64,000 nucleotides of DNA from Stromatinia cepivora (taxonomy: Eukaryota > Ascomycota > Leotiomycetes > Helotiales > Sclerotiniaceae), in contig RCTD01000013.1 in NCBI GenBank assembly GCA_014898415.1, forward strand, positions 434,001-498,000, written 5' to 3'. Positions within the stretch are counted from its first letter, which is position 1, and each line of letters opens with the position of its first letter. Made by a program: the position numbers and the translations under genes. Positions 46,801 through 56,580 of this stretch are shown here, in pieces. Below the pieces are notes generated by a model. It was not told the DNA's origin and did no database searches. It saw only the letters and a list, made by a program, of their open reading frames with translations.

Positions 46801-49267
46801 CGCCCTCTTTAGCTTGTGTATTAGGTGCGAGAAGTCGACTGAAAATTGTCTCCAAATCTACTGTTTTTCGTACTCCAATAGCTGCAAGGAACTTTTCTTT
46901 GACACCTGGACAATTTGCAAGAGTAGGTAGGTCCTCAAAAAGCTTTACACTTTCGAAGAAAGCTTCACCAGGTTTCTTCATACCGCACTTAGTTGGAATG
47001 ACGGTCAAGGTCGAAAGTAGTGATATGACACTCGCTTTCGAGTTGGCACTCATACCTTCCCATGACTTTGAAATAATATGAAGAACCTTAGCCGCAAATT
47101 GTGGTGTCGTAGTTATGTTTTGCGCGGGCCCATTTCTATCCCCTGCTTCTATCAAATAACGTAACCACGGCACAATCTCAAGGGGCTCCCATCCGAGGGC
47201 CTGGAGTTCGTTTGGTTGGCATTCTCGAGTAAACTCGAAAGGAATTGTCGTTGGAGGAACGGGAGCCTCGGGAGGTATCCTGGCAACATTCAAATAATTG
47301 GTGATGCTGCCCAGCGCGATGATTCCACCCTGGTTATTATCATCCCCAAGTGTAGCCACTGCAACGTCGAACAAAGAGAGAATAGTCTGGGCATCCATTT
47401 CCCCCAGCACAGCCTTACGACCTGCCCATTTAAGAAACTGGATCAGTTGCTCCTTAGTAAGTGCCTTTGCTTCAAGCTCCTGCTTAACATCACCAATCGT
47501 AATTTCGGTGATAAGCTCAAAGTCCTTCAACTTTTGCACGAACTCAGACTTAACGAGCGCATCTGGAACCACGGGGATTCCCTCAACAAAGCCACTCAAA
47601 TCTTCCGTAGCCAACCGGACCTTTGTCGTGGGGAGAACACTTCTAGTGCTATAGACTTCAATCGATGCCTGTTTATACGCTGTCCAGAATGCTTCTTCGA
47701 TGACCTGTGCAACTTGAGAACTGGGAGTAGAATCTCCGAACGTAAAGGTTCTCAAAATATGTGCAGCTTCAGGCATAAACTGTTCAATCTCACGCTTCGT
47801 AACTTTATTTCCATTTCCATTGGATTGTGTAGCACGTTTAACCTTGTCAGCAAGATCAGACATTTCATTGGAAAATGCTAATCTTGCCATGATTCCGGCA
47901 ACTCTGAGCATCTCAAGATTCCATGTTCGTACATATCGTGCATTTAAATCAATAGATTCGCGCTCTACCGTTGGAATAACGGATGGCGCTGACAGATGCA
48001 TTCCCGCTCCGGTCGTTTGATGAGTTGGAAAACCAATGAATACTCGTCCCCCTGGTTTCTTTCCCGGAAGAACAGATGCAAAAACATCGATGTTCTTCGA
48101 CACTAGATTATTATTTGCAGACGCTTCGGTTTCATCATAAGAAGATGTGAGAATAGCTAATTTAGTTGTCTTGGGAGGTGGTTTCTTGGTTGCTCGTTCC
48201 AACTCGGCTGCAAAACTTGGCTGAATGTAAGTCTTGATCATTGCCGTAGTCACACGTAAAAAGACATTAGTAGTTGTCAAAGCTGTTAAATCTTCCAGTA
48301 GCACTTCTTGCATAGCTTTTTCTTCTTGCAAGGCTTTTGCTTTTTGTTGAGCCTGGCTATTATTTGAAGTAAGTCTGGAGAAGAAGGTACGGAGTGAAGG
48401 AACATCAGAACTGCCGTAACTATTATCATAAGAGGGTTTTGATGTGGATGGCTTGGCAGGTTTCCAGCCTACAACACTCATGAAAGTTGCATCCATCTGC
48501 ACGCTTTCTCTCTCAAGACTTTGAACTTTCATGAGACCTTCTTTAGATCTTGTTTCAACATCCCTTGCGATAGGTACATCATAACTTGGTGCCGATTTCT
48601 TCTTCAAGGAGATAATCTTGTAATCGTCAACATATAATTCAATATTCTGTAAAGCCACAAACGTCAAACTTGTCGCCAAAAATTGGGCTATAGAGAGAAG
48701 ATTCGGCATTGGCGTCGTATTGTTTCGGTAGTCAAGGACAAAGCTGGTATTGGGATTCGCTTCATTAGGAGGCAATTGTATCTTCTTGGTAAATAAGGAG
48801 TTTCCCTTCCAATAAAAAGCCATAGCCTGATTTCCTGAACTGACAAAAGGATCTTCACAGTCGGCGAAAACACTATAGAAGCCTACACCGAATGCTCCAA
48901 TCTTCGTTTCATCAGGGTTTCCCTCAGCTATTCTCTTCAACCTCGACCAGTCATTGACTCCAAATGCTTGCCCATTGTTGGTGACCAATAACCTCTTCAA
49001 TGTATGGTTTAACAGAACATGTTTCAATATTTCCGACTGATTTGTGGTATTCGGTGTCGGGACCTGTATCGAGGGTAAGGTCTCGAATTTGATGGTAACG
49101 GTCGTCGCCTGCGCGTCCGCAGCATTTTGAATTAATTCTCGTAAAGTCGTCCATTCTCCAGAGTATCTAGCTAGGACTTTATCTATCAAAGCTCTTGTAT
49201 TAACTGTAACAGCCTCCTCATCATCCCCGTTATTCAGCGCAGCTGCTCGTAGTTTTGTAAAATCCAT
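43853..49267 (-). CDS. DUF3684 / sacsin-like GHKL-ATPase protein with C-terminal HExxH motif
   Basis: Exons 49267..44094 and 43967..43853 (phase 2) give 1762 residues. Start is ATG 49267; the open frame extends further upstream only through a non-ATG codon. The N-terminus is an Hsp90/sacsin-like ATP-binding fold: TLRELIQNAADAQA (E44, N48), then KIGAFGVGFYSVF as the glycine-rich lid. A long central region has no known domain. A Glu/Gln/Ala-rich coiled coil (AKAAEARIAEEERKRQ, then alanine repeats, about residues 1475-1540) precedes a Ser/Pro-rich disordered stretch. The last 60 residues carry VVLAHELAHNLVSAH (H1707, E1708, H1711, H1717) followed by HSFYTEQLIANYFPKMM. The HExxH-x5-H spacing equals the zinc-metallopeptidase metzincin spacing. 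The family is widespread in fungi but unstudied to my knowledge; chaperone or quality-control roles are inference from sacsin. Confidence 0.85.
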
Positions 49268-50044
49268 CGTCACAATGAACCTCTGTGGTTTCGCAGTATC
49301 TCGATTTGCCTCCCCTGGAGAGATATGACGAGGCTTCTGGATGTCTGAAGGTATATCAGACAAACAAATAAGCTGATTGTGTTTGGTGGATCATGCTTGA
49401 GTTTGGAGGAACAGCTGACTTTATATATGAGTATATGCCTATGATTAGGAGTACCGGTAGTGTCTATAATGCGGAGTAATGGTGTATAATCGAAGGCTGG
49501 TGGTTGATTAGGAGCATAGGGAAGGCTAGACGGAAGGCTGAGACACACTATGTTCCTCTAGCAGATTCTAGAACACGAACAGTTTAAATCTAGTGGAGCA
49601 AATGCCGTATCAAATGACATAAGAAAATGATTAAACCTCTGAGCGGGCAAAAAGCCATATGTTCAAGAATGAATGTGATTAATGTGTGAATTTCTATGAA
49701 AGGTACTTGCAGGAAGGTATCTAAGGCTGCATATATGTAATCTTCGGCGATAACCGATAAATCCGATCAGCCCGATAAATGATGCTCTACCAATATACTT
49801 GCATTGCCACAATTACAATTCAAGAATTGAATGTAACTGCCGATAACATACATAGGATACAAATTCTGTAGCTTCAGGTATTCATATCCATTAGAAGTAT
49901 TGTGAACTATTCTAAATAACTTTATATCATTCATCTCCTCGTAGATGATGTGTATTTGAACAGGCTGAATGCAGCCATCGGGGGTATATTTTTATGCATG
50001 CAACGCCATTTCAATAATCCTTATGTACAAGCAAATGCAATGAA
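49268..50044. other. Intergenic between DUF3684 and MMTAG2-like genes
   Basis: 777 bases: the DUF3684 promoter and the 3' end of the upstream minus-strand gene. No gene or notable motif. Confidence 0.5.
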
Positions 50045-50988
50045 TTAACGCCTTCTCTCTGGCATTCTTTCTTCTCGGCCACGTATCTCAGGTGAGCGAC
50101 TTCTTCGAGGTAATCGATCTCGTTGATTGTTGTTTCTAAAATCTCCGTCATCCCTCCTTGACCGATGTCTTCGATCCGGACTTCTACTGCGATATCTGCG
50201 GTGTCGCATTTCTGGACTTCGACTTCTTTCCCTTCTTCGAGGGCTATTATCACGTCGGCGCCTATGATGTTCCCTCTCCCCACTTCTTGATCGATGTCGA
50301 TGCTTTCTGTGTCTTCGTTCTCTTTCATGGTCGCGACTTCGGCTTCTGTGTCTTCTTCTGTCTTTATCTTTTGATCTCCCTTCCCTATCCCTTCCAGCTT
50401 CTTTAAATCCTTCATTATCGCGATGATTCCTTAATGGACCACCTCTCTGTTCTGAGGGCTCAGATTTTATCTGCAGCATCTCTTGTCCATCGGTATTGCC
50501 CACGAAATCGCCGAATCCGGTACCCTTTCCCATCCCTTCAATATCATCATTTCCCTCTTCAGATTCCTTAATAACTCTTTTCAATTCCCCAACTTCCACA
50601 TTATTCGCTCCTGTAGCTTCACCTCGTTGCGCGACCGGTAATCCTAAAGCCCTTGCTATAGCATCTTCCTCGGCCTCTTTTATTTTTCGAATCTCTTCTT
50701 TCCTTTCTCGTGCCTGTTTTTCTTCTGCGGTCTCGCTACCGGTCGTATTGGCGTCTCCCTTTGCGTACCAATTTAAATCTCTTCCTTTTTGCCATCGACC
50801 GACTGGGGCCATAAGAGAGTGGCCAAGATAATTTTCTCGGTGCTGTGTAAATGCTATGTTAGGAAAATGACGTCAATGAATTGCTGATTGACTGCTTAAG
50901 GCCTTACTTGAGAACTTTGAACTTCATCCCAACTAAAGTTCACACCTCCACGTGAACCAGATTTGCGTATAGTAGATAAAAGATCCAT
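50045..50988 (-). CDS. MMTAG2-like protein (MMtag domain, RS/RD-rich)
   Basis: Exons 50988..50908 and 50842..50045 (phase 0 intron of 65 nt) give 292 residues. Joined, the N-terminus reads MDLLSTIRKSGSRGGVNFSW, DEVQSSQHRENYLGHSLMAP and VGRWQKGRDLNWYAKGD: the full MMtag/kinase-phosphorylated-protein domain. Exon 1 alone supplies the FSWDEV half, which confirms the splice. An acidic linker with KSEPS (possible SUMO site) follows, then a C-terminal half made of Arg/Asp, Arg/Ser and His/Arg dipeptides (RSRSRDHERERRHRKHRHRS), typical of splicing-associated proteins. Family members are nuclear phosphoproteins; a splicing or RNA role is inference from the RS-like tail. It is divergent from the nucleoside-hydrolase-like gene. 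Confidence 0.85.
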
Positions 50989-51615
50989 GGTTTGAATGAC
51001 TTGTTTTGGATCGCTTTGCGATGGTGTTTGAGTACCGGCAGATTTCAGTAGGCTATGAGAGGTTATCTAAGCCTCTCTCGCTACGTATGTAAAGTTATAT
51101 GATTGGTTACGATGACTGATCAGAAACATCAGCTTCAGCCCTTATTCATCACGAACATGTAGGGCAAGTCTTATGATATGATTGATATGTGATATGGAAC
51201 TCTTACACTAATTGCACTAACAGTTGCAGCTTGAATATGGGACATTCTAACGAAAACGAGTCGCTGTACCGGCCAAATAGGCGCCATAACTCTCCTCTAA
51301 AGCTTCATTCACCAAAAAAAGCCGGCTTGAAAACAGCCATATCTGCACAGCCTACCTAGAACCTGTATTTTATGTTGGTCTCACCCCATCAATCTATATA
51401 TCCATAACCCCTTGGACATCTTACTTTTATCACTAGGCTATAAAATACTTCATTCACTAAATTACAGAGTTTCCAGTCTTCAATGGGTGTGAATCATTCC
51501 TTTTATAATTATTGGAGTCACCAGGAGTCACCAAGGCATTACCTTGGTTATATGATGACTGGTGTTGTAGATTGTTTGAGAAGGTACTTGATTTCTTCCC
51601 ACATTGTTTCCAAAA
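50989..51615. promoter_or_regulatory. Divergent promoter region with TATA box
   Basis: 627 bases between the start codons. A TATAAAA at 51439-51445 faces the plus-strand gene, and a short upstream frame follows it (51483-51671). The minus-strand side shows no clear motif. Confidence 0.5.
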
Positions 51616-51671
51616 ATGGATCCTTCTACTTCATACACCCACAACACTTACAATATCATTCATCATATTAA
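51483..51671 (+). promoter_or_regulatory. Upstream ORF overlapping the first start of the downstream gene
   Basis: First ATG after the TATA box (38 bases downstream of its end), a 62-codon frame, out of frame with the main gene. It covers the first in-frame ATG (51616) but ends before the second (51715). If translated, it would reduce use of 51616 and could favour reinitiation at 51715. Context of its ATG is weak (T at -3). Confidence 0.35.
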
Positions 51672-53106
51672 CCATAGTATATCAAAACTTAGAACTTTTC
51701 TTCACAAACACAATATGTCAAGCCTCAAAAGTCCTGAGCTCATTCCAGATGGACTTAGCCAAGTAGAAAGGGCTGTCTATCAAAAGATTATAGATGCTGC
51801 CGGTGCCCTACGCAAAAAGAACTACGTGTTTCCACAAGTTGTTGCCATCACAGATCTTGGCAAGGACTATGATGACCTTGCTGCCATGATAGTATTGAAG
51901 GAACTTCATCGTCTGGGTGCTATTAAACTAGAAGGTTTTATAGCCAACCTACTTCCCGCAGATAAAAGAGCACACCTCGGACGGAGAGCTCTTGATCTTC
52001 TAGGACTTCGAGATATATCTGTTGGTGAAGGGACCAAAGGCACTGGGGAGGAAGCAAAGCCCCAGCTTTATGAGTTTCCTCCCAGTGTTATGGGGAAGAA
52101 GCCTTATCCTATTCAACCCAAAGGATTGGAATTCTTGATGCAGCTTAAGAAGAAAGCTGAGAGGGAGGGTTATAAGCTAACATTCTGTCTCATATCTTCT
52201 CTACAAGATATCTCGGAGTTTGAAGAATTGTTACGGCCAAAGGATCCATCACAACCACACCCTCTCAAGCAAATTACAGCCAAGGTAGTCCTTCAAGGCG
52301 CCTACAACCTCGAAAATTGCCCCGAACATGATTCGAAAGGACCTCCACGCCGTAGAATCTTAAAGGCTGATCGGATAGCGGCCAACAATGATTTTAACTG
52401 GCCAGCTGCGCAAGATTTTCACTCATTCCTAGACCGAGAAGAAATTCCTTCAGTCGTCTATACCAAGACCGCAGCCTATGACACACCTCTAAGGCCTTCC
52501 ATATTCCAAGATATGGCGAAAACCGGACAAACTTTGGGGATTGCTCTGAAGGGAATTGAGGGACCTCAAAACACAGGGTTTTATAAAGGAGCCTGTAGGA
52601 TGGAAGGAGGCAAACCTGCTCCATTCATGAAAGATCGCGACCAGCAGTGGTTCTTATTACGAAGAACCCACTATTTCGACACCAGACCACGTGAATTAAA
52701 TCCAGAAAAACTTCCTAAAGGTGAAGAAATCTTGAAATACTGCAAAGTCATCGTCTATGACGCGCTAGCTGCTCTAGGCACGTTGCCTGAGGCTATCTTG
52801 GATGCATTAGATGTCCTCGAAGCTCCCAATTACGAAAAACAATTGGTTCATAACAAGCTACATCGAGTCGTAGGCGTTATGCCGGAGAAAAACTGGGAAT
52901 TGGCTACGCAGGATGAACTTGACAAAGCCCGGTTGGTTAAAGATGAGGATAATCCGTTTAAATCTCCAGCGAGTACCAAGTCGGAAAATATGAAGACGGT
53001 ACTTGAGGCGCTTTTGATGGGTGCCATGCTGGATTGTAAAGCTAAGGGTGTTGGACACGATCCTGGGGATAAATCTAGTCTTGATGGCGTTAAGAAGGCA
53101 AAGTAA
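51616..53106 (+). CDS. Nucleoside-hydrolase-like (IunH/DUF1593-type) protein
   Basis: Intronless; 496 residues from ATG 51616, or 463 from ATG 51715. The N-terminal 33 residues of the longer form are His/Ser/Asn-rich and could be leader sequence misread as protein; the conserved part starts after 51715. Near residue 80 is VVAITDLGKDYDDLAAMIVL, a metal-binding motif of the form TDxGxxxDD, close to the TDIGNEPDD of DUF1593/nucleoside-hydrolase-like families rather than canonical DTDxGxDD. The alternating Rossmann-like pattern continues (KLEGFIANLLP; GYKLTFCLISSLQDIS). A C-terminal helical region follows. Canonical relatives cleave ribonucleosides to base and ribose using calcium. Here the first Asp of the canonical motif is an Ile, so activity and substrate are uncertain. 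No signal peptide. Confidence 0.7.
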   Translation: MDPSTSYTHNTYNIIHHINHSISKLRTFLHKHNMSSLKSPELIPDGLSQVERAVYQKIIDAAGALRKKNYVFPQVVAITDLGKDYDDLAAMIVLKELHRLGAIKLEGFIANLLPADKRAHLGRRALDLLGLRDISVGEGTKGTGEEAKPQLYEFPPSVMGKKPYPIQPKGLEFLMQLKKKAEREGYKLTFCLISSLQDISEFEELLRPKDPSQPHPLKQITAKVVLQGAYNLENCPEHDSKGPPRRRILKADRIAANNDFNWPAAQDFHSFLDREEIPSVVYTKTAAYDTPLRPSIFQDMAKTGQTLGIALKGIEGPQNTGFYKGACRMEGGKPAPFMKDRDQQWFLLRRTHYFDTRPRELNPEKLPKGEEILKYCKVIVYDALAALGTLPEAILDALDVLEAPNYEKQLVHNKLHRVVGVMPEKNWELATQDELDKARLVKDEDNPFKSPASTKSENMKTVLEALLMGAMLDCKAKGVGHDPGDKSSLDGVKKAK

Positions 53107-54612
53107 TGATGGTCATGGATCCATGCTTGATGGTTAGGATACTGAATATGTATTATTCGGTACAGGACAAAGCATGGAGTTTGAGATCTCGGAGTTGGGA
53201 GTTATGTATTACGGACTTGATATCCAATCTCAGAGACTGAGTTAGGAGAGGGGGTCTGGTTTCATTGGTTAAGATAGAACTGAACATCTAAATGTTCTAG
53301 TCCAATGAGTTTAAATCGCCTGCTTTTTAAATGTTTAAATCAAATTTAAACATTATACATACATATAATCTTCTTCTACAATGAGGATCCCCCCGCAGCA
53401 AGCCCTGAATGTTGAGTTACGAAAACAAAAGAGGGGAATTCATCTCCAGCGATCAATGAAGTTAAAGGTGGTATGCATAGATAGTATGTCTTTGATTTAC
53501 ACGTAAGTAAATATTCTCTAAAAAATCACAGCTGGAATTTTAACAACGAGGTGATAGATGTGTAATCGGGAATTCCCCATCAATGCATTTGAATAACATC
53601 TAGATTTGGAATCTATATAAGATCTTACTATCTCCAACATTCCAAGTCTTCTACTGAAATATTATCTTCCTCCCTAAATCAGGGAGAGAAAGAACCCATA
53701 ACTTCAAATATAAGAATGAAACCGAATATCGAGTTCTGCTGAATTCAAATATTAATCCAGTATAATTAAGCCATAAAACATCAACATCAACATCTGATTT
53801 CTACGACGTTTGCATTGCACTCGCCGCAACCAAATTCACGTACCAATGTCAATAACCACCTCCAAACCACTCATTACATTTTCTCTCGTTCAACACCTGC
53901 AGTGAATATTCCCTGGCTCTTATAACTTTAAGGTAGGTATCATACGATTTTCCCTTTTGCATTTATCAAGAAGTGTACTACCAATATTCTAAAATTTCCC
54001 CCTCAATCCTAGAATTCTTTTCGTGAATCTATATCCATACTTGGGTCTCCTCCCACAACTCTAAACTTCAATTCCAACTCAAAAATTGAAACTATCCTCA
54101 TCCTCATCTTGCCCCCCCTCACCCGCAACCATCAACCCAAACCCAAACAAAGAACTCCCCCAAATTCCCCTAAACTCCCCCAAACCAAACCACCACTATA
54201 ACCGTCACCACAAGCAAACAAAGAAATCCACGAATCAGGACCAAACAAAGAAAATTAGCTCGATACGGAAAGAGGAAAGAGGAAAGAGCAGGGGATGTGT
54301 ACTGGTAAAGACGTTTTCGTTATTGCGGAGAGGTTTATCAGATTTGAGAAATGGGAAATGAGAAATTAGAAGTCAGATATGAGTATTGTGGTTAAGTTTG
54401 AGATGTAATCTTTGGTTTGGTTATTCGTCGATATTTTGGAATTTGTTGGGAAGCTCGAGTCGAAAATTGAGAATTAATACGAGATTCCATCCAGCAAGCT
54501 CAAAAACTCAAAGAAAGGTTCACATCGCAACAACAATCGCAAAGACAATCAAATAACCAAACTTCAACCCCCTCTTCAAAGTTCAAACATCCCATCCCCC
54601 CCCCCTTCAAAA
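53107..54612. other. Intergenic
   Basis: About 1.5 kb. One open frame (54086-54361, +) encodes a Pro/Asn/Lys-rich sequence but opens with a non-ATG codon and has no upstream exon I can find, so it is not called. C-rich tracts appear just before the Ser/Pro-rich gene (54.53-54.61 kb). Confidence 0.45.
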
Positions 54613-56013
54613 ATGCCCACCAAACCCCGCTCAACCACCACCCCAGACCCCACCCTAATAATCAACCGCCCGCGCCCCCCAACCTGGATATTCATCCCTC
54701 CATCCTCCTCCTCCTCCTCCTCCTCCTCCTCCTCCTCATCCTCAGTCACCAATCTCGAAACCGCATCTCAACCCGATTCAGATACATTTCCCCCCTATCC
54801 ACCTCCACCCACTCGTCCACCACCTCTTACACCCTTTGCATCACCGGGTCAAATCCGCTTTTCTTCCCCGGGTACGAGTTCGGAAGGAAATTTGGATTCT
54901 GGTGGGTGTGATGCGAGGAGTGTTGGGAAAAAGAAGTTAGAATGTATATCGGGATGGGAGAAACAGGAAGGAATTATAAAGGAAGGACAAGAAAAAGATA
55001 AGAAGAAGGAAAAGGAAAAGGAAAAAGATGATGAAGAGAAAATCCCACCATTTACCCAAGCTCTTTTTTTCGATTCCCTACAATCGGATTTTAATGCCCC
55101 CCGATCAACATCTCCATCAATTTCCATTTCACCCTCTTTAAATTCCTCCTCAACATCTGATTCAAATTCCAATCTTAATTACGATTCATCAACCCCTCAA
55201 CCCCGATTATTCCACCCAATCTCTCACTGTCGACTCACTTCTCCCTCCTCTCCCTCCAGACCTTCAAAACCCTCCAAGCCCTCTCCTTCTCCTCCCCCCC
55301 CCTCTCGAACACAAAATCGCCCACCAATACCCAACCCCATCCCACACATCCAGGACCTCTCATCTTCAGAATTCTACACCCATCCCACGTCTCACTCCAC
55401 CTCTCATCCCCACTCACATTCTCATCAACATCCCGACGAAGACCTAAACGACTGGGTAGTAATTCCACCAGACATCTATCCTCTTCCACATCCTCCTTCA
55501 CATTCTTCTCCCCCATCTCCTCCATCTCCACCACATCCCTCACCTCTTATTTCCTCCCCACCGTCAATCCCACACCAAGAAGTCACCCCTGAAGAAAAAA
55601 AACAACAAAAAAAACCAGAAATCATCCATAGAACACAGGAGAAAGAGAAAAAGGAAGAGCAAAAAATAAGTACTCTAGGGTATCTATTTAATTTCCTGTA
55701 TGTTTTCTGACTTTCCAACTCTCTAACTTTTTAATTCTTAACCCATAACTCATCACTCCATAACTCTCTACAAATCACTCTTTACAACCCACAACCCACA
55801 ACCCACAAAAATTTCAAAAAATCAAACAAGGAAAACACTAACCCCAACCCCCATAGAATCTCAACAAAAGGATACGATTACCACGCCCCCGAAAATGTCG
55901 ATACTCTCAATCACAATCACAATCACAATAACAATCTCAACATCAATACACAGGATACAGATAATCTCAATCCCGATCTCAACACACGAGATGAAAAGGA
56001 TACTACTTCCTAA
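54613..56013 (+). CDS. Ser/Pro-rich low-complexity protein with candidate AIM
   Basis: Exons 54613..55697 and 55857..56013 (phase 2 intron of 159 nt) give 413 residues. The protein is largely disordered: a poly-Ser tract coded by TCC repeats (about residues 33-46), Pro-rich stretches, a Lys/Glu block (KKEKEKEKDDEEK) and Ser/Pro/His clusters. The only ordered-looking segment is DEDLNDWVVIPPDIYP, where W281-V-V-I284 after acidic residues fits the Atg8-interacting motif. Exon 2 ends in Asn/His repeats (NHNHNHNNNLN). No signal peptide, membrane segment or known domain. I do not recognise a family. That the second exon keeps frame for 52 codons after the join and has codon-level Asn/His periodicity supports a real gene, but low complexity tempers this. 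Confidence 0.5.
54703..54740 (+). repeat. TCC trinucleotide run coding poly-Ser
   Basis: About twelve TCC codons, one changed to TCA, encode the poly-Ser tract of the Ser/Pro-rich gene; a candidate for length variation between strains. Confidence 0.85.
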
Positions 56014-56580
56014 CCCCCATCAATTTCCCCCTCAACTCTGTCTCCAAGCAAAACTCTCAAGGAAAAGAAAATATATGTAAACGATACATAGCCAGTACTA
56101 AATGAAAAATGCAGAAAGAGCAATGAAATTTATTTATATATTTATTTAATTATCACGTGGTGCTTGATATACTTATATCAGTGACTGCATAGGAAATTGG
56201 AGATGTGTGAAAGAAAATCGATCGAATTTGGATGATATGTACAGTAACAGAGGAAAGGAAGATCGAAGACGAAATTGATGGGAGAAGTGAGAAATATTCA
56301 TGTACATACACATCAAAATGTGAGAAAATTTGATAGTTGCATGCCAATAAAAAAGAATGATATGATATGCATATAACACTAATAGAGATGAGATGTTATG
56401 AAGGATCCTCTTCATTCGATCAAATATGACAGACAGTACCGCCTAGCCCTAATATACTTTCAATCCTCCTACCAAAATATTGCAAGCCAAATGAATCATT
56501 GTACGTGCCTCTGATGACCTAAACGCCTATCCATATTTCCATATTTTCATTGCCATATTCCCATAACTTTAACTTCATCA
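56014..56580. other. Intergenic between convergent genes
   Basis: 567 bases with the 3' ends of the Ser/Pro-rich gene (+) and the Gyp7-like gene (-). AT-rich around 56.13 kb. No gene. Confidence 0.5.

Noticed and set aside
49268..49363. Upstream extension of the DUF3684 protein
   Set aside because: The extra codons start with TTG, not ATG; ATG 49267 begins just before the conserved fold.
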